The position numbers and the translations under genes were made by a program. A stretch of DNA of 32,311 nucleotides from Pseudomonas tehranensis (GTDB lineage: Bacteria > Pseudomonadota > Gammaproteobacteria > Pseudomonadales > Pseudomonadaceae), in assembly GCF_014268615.1 (NCBI RefSeq), contig NZ_JABWQV010000037.1, positions 1-32,311 on the forward strand, given 5' to 3'. Positions 12,189-20,721 of this stretch are shown here, piece by piece. Numbering within the stretch: position 1 is the stretch's first letter; each line of letters begins with the position of its first letter. The notes under the pieces were generated by a model. That model was not told the DNA's origin and made no database searches. It saw only the letters and a program-made list of their open reading frames with translations.

Positions 12189-12487
12189 AGCATGGCGCCG
12201 ACGGGGTGACAGTCGTCTCGATCCTGGGAGAAGACTATTCAATCAAGGCACCGGCCGGGCAGGAACAGGCCCTGCTGGACGCCGCTTCGATGCTCAAGGC
12301 GGCCCTGGCCGACACCAAGAGGAAATACCCGACGCTGATCGGTGATCGCCTGTTGGTGCTGGCGGCCATGAACCTGTGCTCGCAACAGATGGAAATGCAG
12401 AAGCAACATCAAGCGGAACTCGACCGTTACCAAGAGCAAGTCAGCGCCACGGTCGAGGTCATTGCCAAGACGATTCAGCAGGCTTGA
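12185..12487 (+). CDS. zapA: ZapA-family cell division protein, possibly a second paralogue
   Basis: A 100-residue protein with the ZapA layout: an N-terminal beta head (VTVVSILGEDYSIKAPAGQE), the helix LLDAASMLKAALADTKR, the conserved segment IGDRLLVLAAMNLCSQQ near residues 58-74, and a C-terminal coiled coil. ZapA bundles FtsZ filaments at midcell. The sequence diverges from the housekeeping Pseudomonas ZapA as I recall it, and the 6S RNA gene (ssrS) and 5-formyltetrahydrofolate cyclo-ligase gene that normally follow zapA are absent: a REP pair and an acyl-CoA dehydrogenase gene come next. This suggests a second, accessory copy. It is translationally coupled to the coiled-coil gene before it. 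Confidence 0.8.
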   Translation: MKHGADGVTVVSILGEDYSIKAPAGQEQALLDAASMLKAALADTKRKYPTLIGDRLLVLAAMNLCSQQMEMQKQHQAELDRYQEQVSATVEVIAKTIQQA

Positions 12488-12531
12488 AGTCGCAACTTGG
12501 CTTACAAAGTGTCGTTGTCTGTACTTAAGTC

Positions 12532-12622
12532 ATCGCGAGCAGGCTCGCTCCCACATGGGGCCGAGTGAACGCAATATCCGTGTTCACCGCCGACCCACTG
12601 TGGGAGCGAGCCTGCTCGCGAT
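12532..12622. repeat. REP pair in outward (tail-to-tail) arrangement
   Basis: ATCGCGAGCAGGCTCGCTCC, continuing to CCAC at 12554, is answered by its exact reverse complement at 12600-12622. The order of arms is opposite to that at 531-625 and 25246-25333: here the GTGGGAGC ends face inward. It separates the converging zapA (+) and acyl-CoA dehydrogenase (-) genes and may serve as a two-way terminator. The space between zapA and the dehydrogenase holds nothing else recognisable and is too short for 6S RNA. Confidence 0.9.
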
Positions 12623-12651
12623 TGGATTTCAGCCGCGCCGCAAGAACTGGA

Positions 12652-14454
12652 TCAGAACCACTCATCCCGCATCCCAAGGCATGTATCATCCCGCGCCTCG
12701 AGAATCGCCAGCTCATGGTGGCACCCTGGCACTTCCCATGTCAGGAAGTACCGCGCCGCTTGCAGCTTGCCTTTATAGAAGTCGGTGTCCGCTGCGTTCC
12801 CCATGGCCAGGCCTTCCTCGGCCCGAATCGCTTGTTCCAGCCAGCGCCAGCCAATCACCATGTGACCAAAAACCTTGAGATACAGCGCCGAGTTGGCGAG
12901 GCTGCTGTTGACCTTGCCCTGGGCCAGGTCCGTCAGCAACCCCAGGGTGACGGTTTGCAGGCGCGCCACCAGCGCCTCCAGTGGCTGACGCAATGGCGTC
13001 AGTGATTCGTACGCCTGAGCGCGTTCGCTGGTGTCGGCCACGAGGCGGATCAGCTGCTTGAGCCCGGCACCGCCGTTTTGCGCCAGTTTACGGCCCAACA
13101 AGTCCAGGGACTGGATGCCGTGAGTGCCTTCGTGAATCGGGTTCAAGCGGTTGTCGCGGTAATACTGCTCGACCGGGTATTCGCGGGTATAGCCGTGGCC
13201 ACCCAGAATCTGGATCGCCAGTTCGTTGGCCTTCAGGCAAAACTCCGATGGCCAGGATTTGACAATCGGAGTCAACAAATCCAGCAATTCATGAGCGCGT
13301 CTGCGCTCGGCTTCGCTTTCAAGAGTGGTGGTGTCGTCGAACAGGCGCGCCGCGTATAGGCCCAGGTCAAATGCGCCTTCAACGTAGGCCTTCTGAGTTA
13401 GCAACATACGACGTACATCGGCGTGCTGGATGATCGCCACGGGAGCGGTGGTGGGGTCCTTGCTGTCGGGCACCCGGCCTTGCGGACGTTCGCGGGCGTA
13501 TTCAAGGGAATACAGGTAGCCGGCGTAACCCAGCATTACCGCACCCATGCCAACGCCGATCCGCGCTTCGTTCATCATCTGGAACATGTAGCTCAGGCCG
13601 TGGTGCGGTTTTCCTACCAAGTAACCGACGCATTCGCCGTTGTCGCCGAAGTTCAGCGCCGTGGAGGTGGTGCCGCGCCAGCCCATCTTGTGGAACAGCC
13701 CGGCCAGCAGCACGTCGTTACGCTGGCCGAGGCTGCCGTCGTCGTTGACCAGGAACTTGGGCACGATAAACAGCGAGATGCCCTTCACGCCAGGTGGCGC
13801 GTCCGGCAGTTTCGCCAGGACCATGTGCACGATATTTTCCGACAGTGGATGATCGCCGCCGGAGATGAAGATCTTGTTGCCCTTGAGCCGATAAGTGCCG
13901 TCGGATGCCGGCTCAGCACGGGTACGAATATCCGACAGCGAAGAGCCCGCGTGGGGTTCGGTCAGGGCCATGGTGCCGAAGAAACGGCCCTCGATCATCG
14001 GTTGCAGGAAACGTTGTTTCTGCTCTTCGCTGCCGAAGCTTTCGATCAGGTTTGCCGCGCCCATGGTCAGGAACGGGTAAGAGGTCGACGCGGCGTTGGC
14101 CGATTGGAAGTGCGCGAAGCAGGCTTGGGACAGTAGCGTCGGCAATTGCATGCCGCCGGCGTCGAAACTGCGCGCGGCATTGAGAAAACCGGCCTCCAGG
14201 AAAGCATCCACCGCCGGCTTTACTTCCGGAATCAGGATCGCCTGACCGTCCTCGTAGCGCGGCTCGTTTTCATCGTTTTTGCGGTTATGCGGTGCGAAGT
14301 ATTTTTCGGCGATGCTGCGGGCGGTGCCGATGGCCGCGTCGAAGGTTTCGCGATTGTGCTCGGCGAACCGCTCGCGCTGGGTCAAGCCCTCGGCATCAAG
14401 GACTTCATACAGCTCGAAAGCCAGATTTCGGGAACTGAGCAACGTCTCGGACAT
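12652..14454 (-). CDS. Acyl-CoA dehydrogenase, long form with extended C-terminus (DmdC-like)
   Basis: A 600-residue FAD enzyme that oxidises an acyl-CoA to the enoyl-CoA, cytoplasmic, passing electrons to ETF. It belongs to the long subfamily with an N-terminal extension and an added C-terminal domain, which includes DmdC (3-methylmercaptopropionyl-CoA dehydrogenase) and several Pseudomonas fatty-acyl-CoA dehydrogenases. Seen motifs are the flavin and substrate segment TMALTEPHAGSSLSDIRTRA (residues 161-180), GNKIFISGGDH (192-202), the ILGGHGYTREYPVEQYYRD signature (416-434), and HEGTHGIQSLDLLGRKL with catalytic Glu442. The C-terminal domain spans about 470-600. Substrate cannot be fixed from sequence; medium- to long-chain acyl-CoA or a sulfur analogue are both possible. 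ATG at 14454 is preceded by AAAAAAAGGTAAG-type purine-rich sequence. Confidence 0.93.
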   Translation of the reverse strand: MSETLLSSRNLAFELYEVLDAEGLTQRERFAEHNRETFDAAIGTARSIAEKYFAPHNRKNDENEPRYEDGQAILIPEVKPAVDAFLEAGFLNAARSFDAGGMQLPTLLSQACFAHFQSANAASTSYPFLTMGAANLIESFGSEEQKQRFLQPMIEGRFFGTMALTEPHAGSSLSDIRTRAEPASDGTYRLKGNKIFISGGDHPLSENIVHMVLAKLPDAPPGVKGISLFIVPKFLVNDDGSLGQRNDVLLAGLFHKMGWRGTTSTALNFGDNGECVGYLVGKPHHGLSYMFQMMNEARIGVGMGAVMLGYAGYLYSLEYARERPQGRVPDSKDPTTAPVAIIQHADVRRMLLTQKAYVEGAFDLGLYAARLFDDTTTLESEAERRRAHELLDLLTPIVKSWPSEFCLKANELAIQILGGHGYTREYPVEQYYRDNRLNPIHEGTHGIQSLDLLGRKLAQNGGAGLKQLIRLVADTSERAQAYESLTPLRQPLEALVARLQTVTLGLLTDLAQGKVNSSLANSALYLKVFGHMVIGWRWLEQAIRAEEGLAMGNAADTDFYKGKLQAARYFLTWEVPGCHHELAILEARDDTCLGMRDEWF

Positions 14455-14560
14455 GGCGGCTTACCTTTTTTTGGAATGGGCCGAGTCTAGGCGTGGCAAT
14501 AGAGGCTGAACAGGATGATTGATTTGGGTGATGGAGGAGAGAGGGCGACGCTAATCAAAT

Positions 14561-14660
14561 GTGGGAGCGGGCTTTGTGGGAGCAAGGCTTGCCCGCGACG
14601 AAAGCGCCGCAGTCTCTTGAGTACCGCAGTGCCTGGATCGCGAGCAAGCTCTGCCCCCAC
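14561..14660. repeat. Degenerate REP pair with a duplicated left arm
   Basis: GTGGGAGCGGGCTTT at 14561 is immediately followed by a second start, GTGGGAGCAAGGCTTGCCCG at 14576, and the facing right arm TCGCGAGCAAGCTCTGCCCC ends at 14660. The nested left arm suggests partial insertion or slippage inside an older element. It lies in the 272-nt space between putA and the acyl-CoA dehydrogenase gene. The rest of that space should hold the dehydrogenase promoter, which I cannot pinpoint. Confidence 0.75.
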
Positions 14661-14692
14661 AGAGTTCATCCCCACAAGGGATTTCGTTGACC

Positions 14693-14713
14693 AGGCACCC
14701 ATTGCAGGTGCCT
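14693..14713 (-). terminator. Hairpin just after putA, doubtful terminator
   Basis: AGGCACC (14693-14699) and GGTGCCT (14707-14713) form a perfect 7-bp stem starting 13 nt after the putA stop in the direction of transcription. No T run follows on the minus strand, so an intrinsic terminator is not proven; it may protect the mRNA 3' end or act with Rho. Confidence 0.3.
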
Positions 14714-14726
14714 GCCTACAGCGGGT

Positions 14727-17700
14727 TTAGCCGATAGTCATCAGACTGGCGTTGCCACCCGCCGCTGCGGTGTTGACGCTCAAGGCGCGCTCGATCACCA
14801 AGCGTTCCAGCGCAATGTTGGTTTCGCCCTGGGACAAACCATGGACCCCGACAATGGCGCCGGCACGCTTGGCCACTTGCTGGCAAACGCTGCGCAGTTG
14901 ATCCGAGTCGCCATGATGCAGGACGGCGTCGTACGCCACTTCGTCCTTGGCCCAGTCGGAAACCCGCTGGATGCGCGTTTGAATTTCTTTCGGCAGGCGT
15001 GCGAACAAAGCCTTGCTGGTGTCGGTTTCCGGCCACACAGCCGAGCCGCCTACCGCCAGCACCGCCGCCAGTTGCGTCAGCAGATCGCCCTCTACGTCCG
15101 CCAGGCACAGCACGTGCTCGCGGGGCAGGATGGCGTAGCTGTTGCGTTCGCCGGTCGGACCGGTCAGTTGGCGGGTGATACCGCTTTGCGACTGAGCCGC
15201 GAACTGTACGCACAGGGCGCTCAATTCGGCGAGTTTCTGGCTGTCTGCCCAGGCTTGCAGGGCGGTCAGCGGCTTGCTCATGGCGTCACGCAAACGCAGG
15301 TCTGGCGCATTGAGGGCATCGTCACGGACGAACGACTGCTGGATCGCATCGGTAGGACGGGTCGACAGCAAGCGGTACAGGTACAGCGGACCGCCGGCCT
15401 TGGGACCGGTGCCCGACAGGCCTTCGCCGCCGAACGGTTGCACGCCGACCACGGCACCCACGATGTTGCGGTTCACGTAGACGTTACCGGCATGGACGTT
15501 ATCGATCACCTTGGCGATGGTCTCGTCGATGCGGGTGTGTACGCCCAGGGTCAGGCCATAACCGGAGGCATTGATCTGGTTGATCAGTTGATCCAGTTCC
15601 TTGCGCTTGTAGCGCACCACGTGCAGCACTGGGCCAAAAATCTCACGCTGCAGTTCGTCGAAGCTTTCCAGCTCGATCAGCGTTGGCATCACGAACGTGC
15701 CGCGCTTGCACTCGGCGCTGTCAGCGATTGCCATCTGATAAACCGTGCGACCTTTGTCGCGCATGGCCTGGATGTGTTTCTCGATACCGGCCTTGGCTTC
15801 GGCATCGATCACCGGGCCGATGTCTACCGACAGGCGCTCAGGGTTGCCGAGGCGTGATTCGGCCATGGCGCCCTTGAGCATTTCGATGACTCGGTCGGCC
15901 GAGTCTTCCTGCAAGCACAGGACCCGCAGGGCGGAGCAGCGCTGGCCGGCGCTGTCGAATGCCGAAGAAACCACGTCGATGACCACTTGTTCGGTCAGGG
16001 CCGAGGAGTCGACGATCATCGCGTTCTGGCCGCCGGTTTCGGCGATCAGCGGGATCGGTCGCCCCTGGTTGTCCAGGCGCCCGGCGATGTTGCGTTGCAA
16101 CAGACGAGCGACTTCGGTGGAACCGGTGAACATCACGCCTTTGACCCGATCGTCACCCACCAGGCGGGCGCCAACGGTTTCGCCACGTCCCGGCAGCAGT
16201 TGCAGCACGCCTTCCGGAATACCGGCTTCGAGCATCAGTCGCACGGCTTGGGCAGCCACCAACGGCGTCTGCTCGGCAGGCTTGGCCAGTACCGGGTTAC
16301 CGGCGGCCAGTGCGGCTGCCACTTGTCCGCTGAAAATCGCCAGCGGGAAGTTCCATGGGCTGATGCAGACCACCGGACCCAGTGGGCGGTGGGCATCGTT
16401 GGTGAAGTCGTTGCGGGCCTGCACGGCGTAGTAACGCAGGAAGTCCACGGCTTCACGCACCTCGGCGATGGCGTTGGCGAAGGTCTTGCCGGCTTCGCGG
16501 GCCAGCAGACCCATCAACGGCTGGATCTCGCCTTCCATCAGGTCGGCGGCGCGCTCCAGGATCGCAGCGCGTTCGGCCGGTGGCGTAGCCTGCCAGATCG
16601 GCGCCGCGTTGAGGGCGCACTGGATGGCGTTGTCGACGTCAGCGACCGTGGCTTCCTGCACATGGCCGACCACGTCACGGTGATCGGACGGGTTCAAAAC
16701 CTGCGCCGGTGTTTCTTCGCTGGCTGGGCAACCGAGCATCGGCGCCGCTTTCCAGTTGTTGTGAGCGGTAGCCAGCAGGGCGCAGGACAGCGAGGCCAGG
16801 CAATGTTCGTTGGCCAGGTCGATGCCGCTGGAGTTGGCGCGTTCGCTGCCATACAGGTCGCGCGGCAGCGGAATACGCGGGTGCGGCAGGCCGAAACCGC
16901 CTTCCAGGGTTGCCATTTGCTCGATGCTGGCCACCGGATCGGCCACCAGCTCCTGAATGGAAATGGACTGGTCGGCGATGCGGTTGACGAATGAGGTGTT
17001 GGCACCGTTCTCCAACAGGCGACGAACCAGATAAGCCAGCAGTGTCTCGTGGGTGCCGACCGGAGCGTATACGCGGCACGGACGGTTCAACTTGCCTTCG
17101 GAAACTTTGCCTACAACCTGCTCGTACAGCGGTTCACCCATGCCGTGCAGGCACTGGAACTCATACTGGCCCGGGTAATAGTTCTGACCGGCGATGTGAT
17201 AGATGGCGGACAGGGTATGGGCGTTGTGCGTGGCGAATTGCGGGTAGATGGCTTCCGGCACCGACAGCAGTTTGCGCGCGCAGGCGATGTAGGAAACGTC
17301 GGTGTACACCTTGCGGGTGTAGACCGGATAGCCTTCCAGGCCTTCGACCTGGGCGCGTTTGATCTCGCTGTCCCAGTACGCGCCTTTCACCAGGCGGATC
17401 ATCAGGCGGTGACGGCTGCGGCGGGCCAGATCGATGACGTAGTCGATCACGTACGGGCAACGCTTCTGGTAGGCCTGGATCACGAAGCCAATGCCGTTCC
17501 AGCCGGTCAGCTGTGGTTCGAAGCACAGGCGTTCCAGCAGGTCCAGGGACAGCTCGAGGCGATCGGCTTCTTCGGCGTCGATGTTCAGGCCGATGTCGTA
17601 TTGCTTGGCCAGCAGGGTCAGTGACAGCAGCCGCGGGTACAGCTCTTCCATGACGCGCTCGTACTGGGCGCGGCTGTAGCGGGGGTGCAGGGCCGAGAGC

Positions 17701-18680
17701 TTGATGGAAATGCCCGGACCTTCATAAATCCCGCGGCCGTGGGACGCCTTGCCGATCGAGTGGATGGCTTGTTCGTACGAGGCCAGGTACTTCTGGGCGT
17801 CATGTTCGGTGAGTGCGGCTTCACCCAGCATGTCGTAGGAATAGCGGAAACCCTTGGTCTCGAATTTGTTGGCGTTGGCCAGGGCTTCGGCGATGGTTTC
17901 GCCGGTGACGAACTGCTCGCCCATCAGGCGCATGGCCATGTCGACGCCCTTGCGGATCATCGGCTCGCCACTCTTGCCAATGATGCGGCTCAGAGAGGAA
18001 GTCAGGCCCGCTTCATTATGGGTGGCGACCAGTTTGCCGGTCAGCAGCAGGCCCCAAGTGGCGGCGTTGACGAACAGCGATGGGCTGTTGCCCAGGTGTG
18101 GGTGCCAGTTGCCGGTGCTGATCTTGTCGCGGATCAGTGCATCGCGAGTACCTTTGTCCGGGATACGCAGCAGCGCCTCGGCCAGACACATCAGCGCCAC
18201 GCCTTCCTGGGACGACAGGGAAAACTCCTGCAACAGCCCCTGAACAATACCGGCACGGCCGCCGGCACTCTTCTGGTTACGCAGTTTTTCAGCAATCGAG
18301 GCGGCCAGTTTGTTGGTGGCTTCGGCCATGTCGGCCGGCAGGCGCGCCTGCTCGATCAGCATCGGCACCACTTCCGGCTCCGGACGACGGTAAGCGGCGG
18401 TGATAGAGGCGCGCAGGACCGATTGCGGCAAAATGCTTTCGGCAAACTCCAGGAAGCACTGGTGCGCGTGGTCGACCTGGACGTCGCCGGCTTCATCGTT
18501 GTCGGCACGGGTCGAACCGTTCAGTTCGGTCAGGGTTGCACCACCCTCGAGTTTTTCCAGGTAATTGAAAATTGCCTGCTTGATCAGCCAGTGGGGCGTG
18601 CGATCAATCGAGGTTGCGGCCGCCTTGAGGCGTTCGCGGGTCGGGTCATCGAGTTTGACCCCAAGGGTGGTGGTAGCCAT
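14727..18680 (-). CDS. putA: Trifunctional PutA: proline dehydrogenase, P5C dehydrogenase, repressor
   Basis: A 1317-residue enzyme oxidising proline to glutamate in two steps, peripheral on the inner membrane when active. A ribbon-helix-helix DNA-binding domain occupies residues 1-48 (TTTLGVKLDDPTRERLKAAA), making this the trifunctional form that represses put genes when proline is low. The proline dehydrogenase barrel follows, with RLVKGAYWDSEIKRAQVEG and YEFQCLHGMGEPLYEQV. The P5C dehydrogenase part has ETGGQNAMIVDSS and catalytic Cys915 in FDSAGQRCSALR, aligned with Cys917 of E. coli PutA. A C-terminal domain of about 200 residues completes it. GAGGA lies 7 nt before ATG at 18680. It is divergent from putP across a region with five PutA-type sites, so autoregulation is expected. 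Confidence 0.98.
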   Translation of the reverse strand: MATTTLGVKLDDPTRERLKAAATSIDRTPHWLIKQAIFNYLEKLEGGATLTELNGSTRADNDEAGDVQVDHAHQCFLEFAESILPQSVLRASITAAYRRPEPEVVPMLIEQARLPADMAEATNKLAASIAEKLRNQKSAGGRAGIVQGLLQEFSLSSQEGVALMCLAEALLRIPDKGTRDALIRDKISTGNWHPHLGNSPSLFVNAATWGLLLTGKLVATHNEAGLTSSLSRIIGKSGEPMIRKGVDMAMRLMGEQFVTGETIAEALANANKFETKGFRYSYDMLGEAALTEHDAQKYLASYEQAIHSIGKASHGRGIYEGPGISIKLSALHPRYSRAQYERVMEELYPRLLSLTLLAKQYDIGLNIDAEEADRLELSLDLLERLCFEPQLTGWNGIGFVIQAYQKRCPYVIDYVIDLARRSRHRLMIRLVKGAYWDSEIKRAQVEGLEGYPVYTRKVYTDVSYIACARKLLSVPEAIYPQFATHNAHTLSAIYHIAGQNYYPGQYEFQCLHGMGEPLYEQVVGKVSEGKLNRPCRVYAPVGTHETLLAYLVRRLLENGANTSFVNRIADQSISIQELVADPVASIEQMATLEGGFGLPHPRIPLPRDLYGSERANSSGIDLANEHCLASLSCALLATAHNNWKAAPMLGCPASEETPAQVLNPSDHRDVVGHVQEATVADVDNAIQCALNAAPIWQATPPAERAAILERAADLMEGEIQPLMGLLAREAGKTFANAIAEVREAVDFLRYYAVQARNDFTNDAHRPLGPVVCISPWNFPLAIFSGQVAAALAAGNPVLAKPAEQTPLVAAQAVRLMLEAGIPEGVLQLLPGRGETVGARLVGDDRVKGVMFTGSTEVARLLQRNIAGRLDNQGRPIPLIAETGGQNAMIVDSSALTEQVVIDVVSSAFDSAGQRCSALRVLCLQEDSADRVIEMLKGAMAESRLGNPERLSVDIGPVIDAEAKAGIEKHIQAMRDKGRTVYQMAIADSAECKRGTFVMPTLIELESFDELQREIFGPVLHVVRYKRKELDQLINQINASGYGLTLGVHTRIDETIAKVIDNVHAGNVYVNRNIVGAVVGVQPFGGEGLSGTGPKAGGPLYLYRLLSTRPTDAIQQSFVRDDALNAPDLRLRDAMSKPLTALQAWADSQKLAELSALCVQFAAQSQSGITRQLTGPTGERNSYAILPREHVLCLADVEGDLLTQLAAVLAVGGSAVWPETDTSKALFARLPKEIQTRIQRVSDWAKDEVAYDAVLHHGDSDQLRSVCQQVAKRAGAIVGVHGLSQGETNIALERLVIERALSVNTAAAGGNASLMTIG

Positions 18681-18751
18681 ATTTTTATCCTCATGTTTAC
18701 CACGTATTGCGTGGCATCAGCTGGCGGCAAGATTAGCTGTGAGCTGGTCGA

Positions 18752-18770
18752 GGTGCAACCGGGTGCAACC
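18752..18770. promoter_or_regulatory. Tandem PutA operator sites next to putA
   Basis: Two GGTGCAACC copies, at 18752-18760 and 18762-18770, are offset by exactly 10 bp and so lie on the same DNA face. They are 72-90 nt upstream of the putA start and are followed by a T6 run. The reverse complement contains GTTGCA, the E. coli PutA core. Cooperative binding of two PutA dimers that represses putA is the likely role. Confidence 0.7.
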
Positions 18771-18918
18771 TTTTTTCGACGAAAAAATAAGCAGCTCATC
18801 AGGAAAGTAAAATTCGTGACTCCAGCGGTGCCTCTGCTTAGTGCATTGGCTTCTAGCCAAAGGTTGATACCGCACTAAAAGGGAGCAAAAAACCGTCATT
18901 GGGCGAAAAAACCGACTA

Positions 18919-18951
18919 GGTGCAACTGATTCGAGCGAAACTGGTTGCACC
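18919..18951. promoter_or_regulatory. Inverted pair of PutA operator sites
   Basis: GGTGCAACT (18919-18927) and GGTTGCACC (18943-18951) face each other with centres 24 bp apart, close to two helical turns, in the middle of the put control region. This is the only opposed pair among the five sites. Confidence 0.65.
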
Positions 18952-18984
18952 TTATTTCATTTGTTGAATAGCATTCGCCGCCAA

Positions 18985-18993
18985 GGTGCAACC
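18985..18993. promoter_or_regulatory. PutA operator site on the putP side
   Basis: GGTGCAACC at 18985-18993 is the fifth site, about 154 nt upstream of the putP start. It is in the same orientation as the tandem pair near putA and 42 bp (four turns) from the centre of the fourth site. Confidence 0.6.
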
Positions 18994-19146
18994 GGCTCGA
19001 AGTCGAGGGGCATCGGCTGATGGCTTTCCTGGGGAAACATCAGTCATAAATTCGCGGGTCCTGGAAACGTCAAACAAGGTCTATGGTTGACTTGTCGACG
19101 CTTCCTACTGCCACCGCTACATAAAAACAAAGCCAGGGCGTAACTC

Positions 19147-20631
19147 ATGAGTGTTAGTAATCCCACCCTGATCACTTTCGTGATCTATATCGCAGTAATG
19201 GTCCTGATCGGCCTGATGGCTTATCGCTCCACCAATAACCTTTCCGATTACATCCTGGGCGGTCGCAGCCTGGGCAGCGTCGTGACTGCATTGTCCGCCG
19301 GTGCCTCCGACATGAGCGGCTGGCTGTTGATGGGCTTGCCCGGTGCTATCTACATGTCCGGCCTGTCGGAAGGCTGGATCGCCATCGGCCTGATCATCGG
19401 TGCCTACCTGAACTGGCTGTTCGTGGCCGGTCGTCTGCGGGTACAGACCGAGCACAACGGTGATGCGCTGACACTGCCGGATTACTTCTCCAGCCGTTTT
19501 GAAGATACCAGCGGCCTGCTGCGGATCATCTCTGCGGTGGTGATCCTGGTGTTCTTCACCATCTACTGCGCCTCCGGCATCGTGGCCGGTGCCCGTCTGT
19601 TTGAAAGCACCTTCGGCATGTCCTACGAGACAGCGCTGTGGGCCGGTGCGGCGGCAACCATTGCCTACACCTTCATCGGTGGTTTCCTGGCCGTGAGCTG
19701 GACCGACACCGTACAAGCGACGCTGATGATCTTCGCGCTAATCCTTACGCCGATCATCGTGCTGCTGGCTACCGGCGGCGTGGACACCACGTTCCTGGCC
19801 ATCGAAGCGAAAGATCCTACTGCCTTCGACATGCTGAAAAACACCACGTTCATCGGTGTGATCTCGCTGATGGGTTGGGGCCTGGGCTACTTCGGCCAGC
19901 CGCACATCCTGGCGCGTTTCATGGCTGCCGATTCGGTCAAGTCCATCGCCAAGGCCCGTCGTATCTCGATGGCCTGGATGATTCTCTGCCTGGGCGGCAC
20001 CGTGGCTGTCGGCTTCTTCGGTATCGCTTACTTCTCGGCACATCCGGAAGTGGCCGGTCCCGTGACCGAGAACCCTGAGCGCGTGTTCATCGAGCTGGCC
20101 AAGCTGCTGTTCAACCCATGGGTGGCCGGTGTGCTGCTGTCGGCGATCCTGGCGGCTGTCATGAGCACCCTGAGCTGCCAGTTGCTGGTGTGCTCCAGTG
20201 CGCTGACCGAAGACTTCTACAAGGCTTTCCTGCGCAAGGGTGCGTCCCAGCTGGAGCTGGTCTGGGTCGGTCGCGCCATGGTGCTGCTGGTGGCAGTGGT
20301 TGCCATCTTCCTGGCGGCCAACCCGGAAAACCGCGTGCTGGGTCTGGTGAGCTACGCCTGGGCCGGTTTCGGTGCGGCCTTCGGTCCTGTGGTCCTGATC
20401 TCGGTGATCTGGAAAAACATGACCCGTAACGGCGCGCTGGCAGGCATCCTGGTGGGGGCGATCACCGTGATCGTCTGGAAACACTTCGAGCTGCTGGGCC
20501 TGTACGAAATCATCCCAGGCTTCATCTTTGCCAGCCTGGCTATCTACTTCGTCAGCAAGATGGGCTCGCCTACCGCCGGTATGCTGCAGCGTTTCGAAGC
20601 GGCTGAAAAAGATTTCCGCCTGAACCAGTAA
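19147..20631 (+). CDS. putP: Sodium/proline symporter PutP
   Basis: A 494-residue inner-membrane transporter of the SSS family that imports proline with Na+, feeding PutA. About 13 membrane helices span the chain. Residues match E. coli PutP numbering: Ala53, Asp55, Met56 and Ser57 in ALSAGASDMSGWLLMGLPGA (helix 2), and Ser340/Thr341 in AAVMSTLSCQLLVCSSALTE, the Na+ ligands of helix 9. The charged tail (FEAAEKDFRLNQ) is cytoplasmic. ATG at 19147 follows CAGGG with an 8- to 9-nt gap. The gene diverges from putA over the shared control region and ends in a strong terminator 45 nt after its stop. Identification is secure. Confidence 0.98.
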   Translation: MSVSNPTLITFVIYIAVMVLIGLMAYRSTNNLSDYILGGRSLGSVVTALSAGASDMSGWLLMGLPGAIYMSGLSEGWIAIGLIIGAYLNWLFVAGRLRVQTEHNGDALTLPDYFSSRFEDTSGLLRIISAVVILVFFTIYCASGIVAGARLFESTFGMSYETALWAGAAATIAYTFIGGFLAVSWTDTVQATLMIFALILTPIIVLLATGGVDTTFLAIEAKDPTAFDMLKNTTFIGVISLMGWGLGYFGQPHILARFMAADSVKSIAKARRISMAWMILCLGGTVAVGFFGIAYFSAHPEVAGPVTENPERVFIELAKLLFNPWVAGVLLSAILAAVMSTLSCQLLVCSSALTEDFYKAFLRKGASQLELVWVGRAMVLLVAVVAIFLAANPENRVLGLVSYAWAGFGAAFGPVVLISVIWKNMTRNGALAGILVGAITVIVWKHFELLGLYEIIPGFIFASLAIYFVSKMGSPTAGMLQRFEAAEKDFRLNQ

Positions 20632-20675
20632 GGCTTTCAGCGAGGCCTCGACGGCTCGCGCGAAGGTTCTGAAAT

Positions 20676-20715
20676 AAAAAACGGCCCGTCCTCCATGAAG
20701 ACGGGCCGTTTTTTA
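20676..20715. terminator. Strong bidirectional terminator between putP and the DUF2165 gene
   Basis: AAAAAACGGCCCGTC (20676-20690) and its reverse complement GACGGGCCGTTTTTT (20700-20714) form a 15-bp stem around a 9-nt loop, with an A run on one side and a T run on the other. It lies 45 nt after the putP stop and 7 nt beyond the stop of the convergent DUF2165 gene, so it can end transcription from both sides. Confidence 0.93.
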
Positions 20716-20721
20716 TGGGGA

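Larger units (their letters stand above)
18681..19146. promoter_or_regulatory. put control region between putA and putP
   Basis: This 466-nt gene-free stretch lies between the divergent putA and putP starts and is visibly AT-richer than its surroundings. It contains five copies of GGTGCAAC(C/T) in either orientation, listed separately below, with the GTTGCA core that E. coli PutA recognises; E. coli also has five sites between its put genes. Both promoters must lie here, but I could not assign convincing -35/-10 pairs. Short open frames within it show no coding features. Confidence 0.8.

Noticed and set aside
12488..12651. Possible 6S RNA downstream of zapA
   Set aside because: The interval is only 164 nt and is mostly a REP pair; the open-duplex structure expected of 6S RNA is not apparent.
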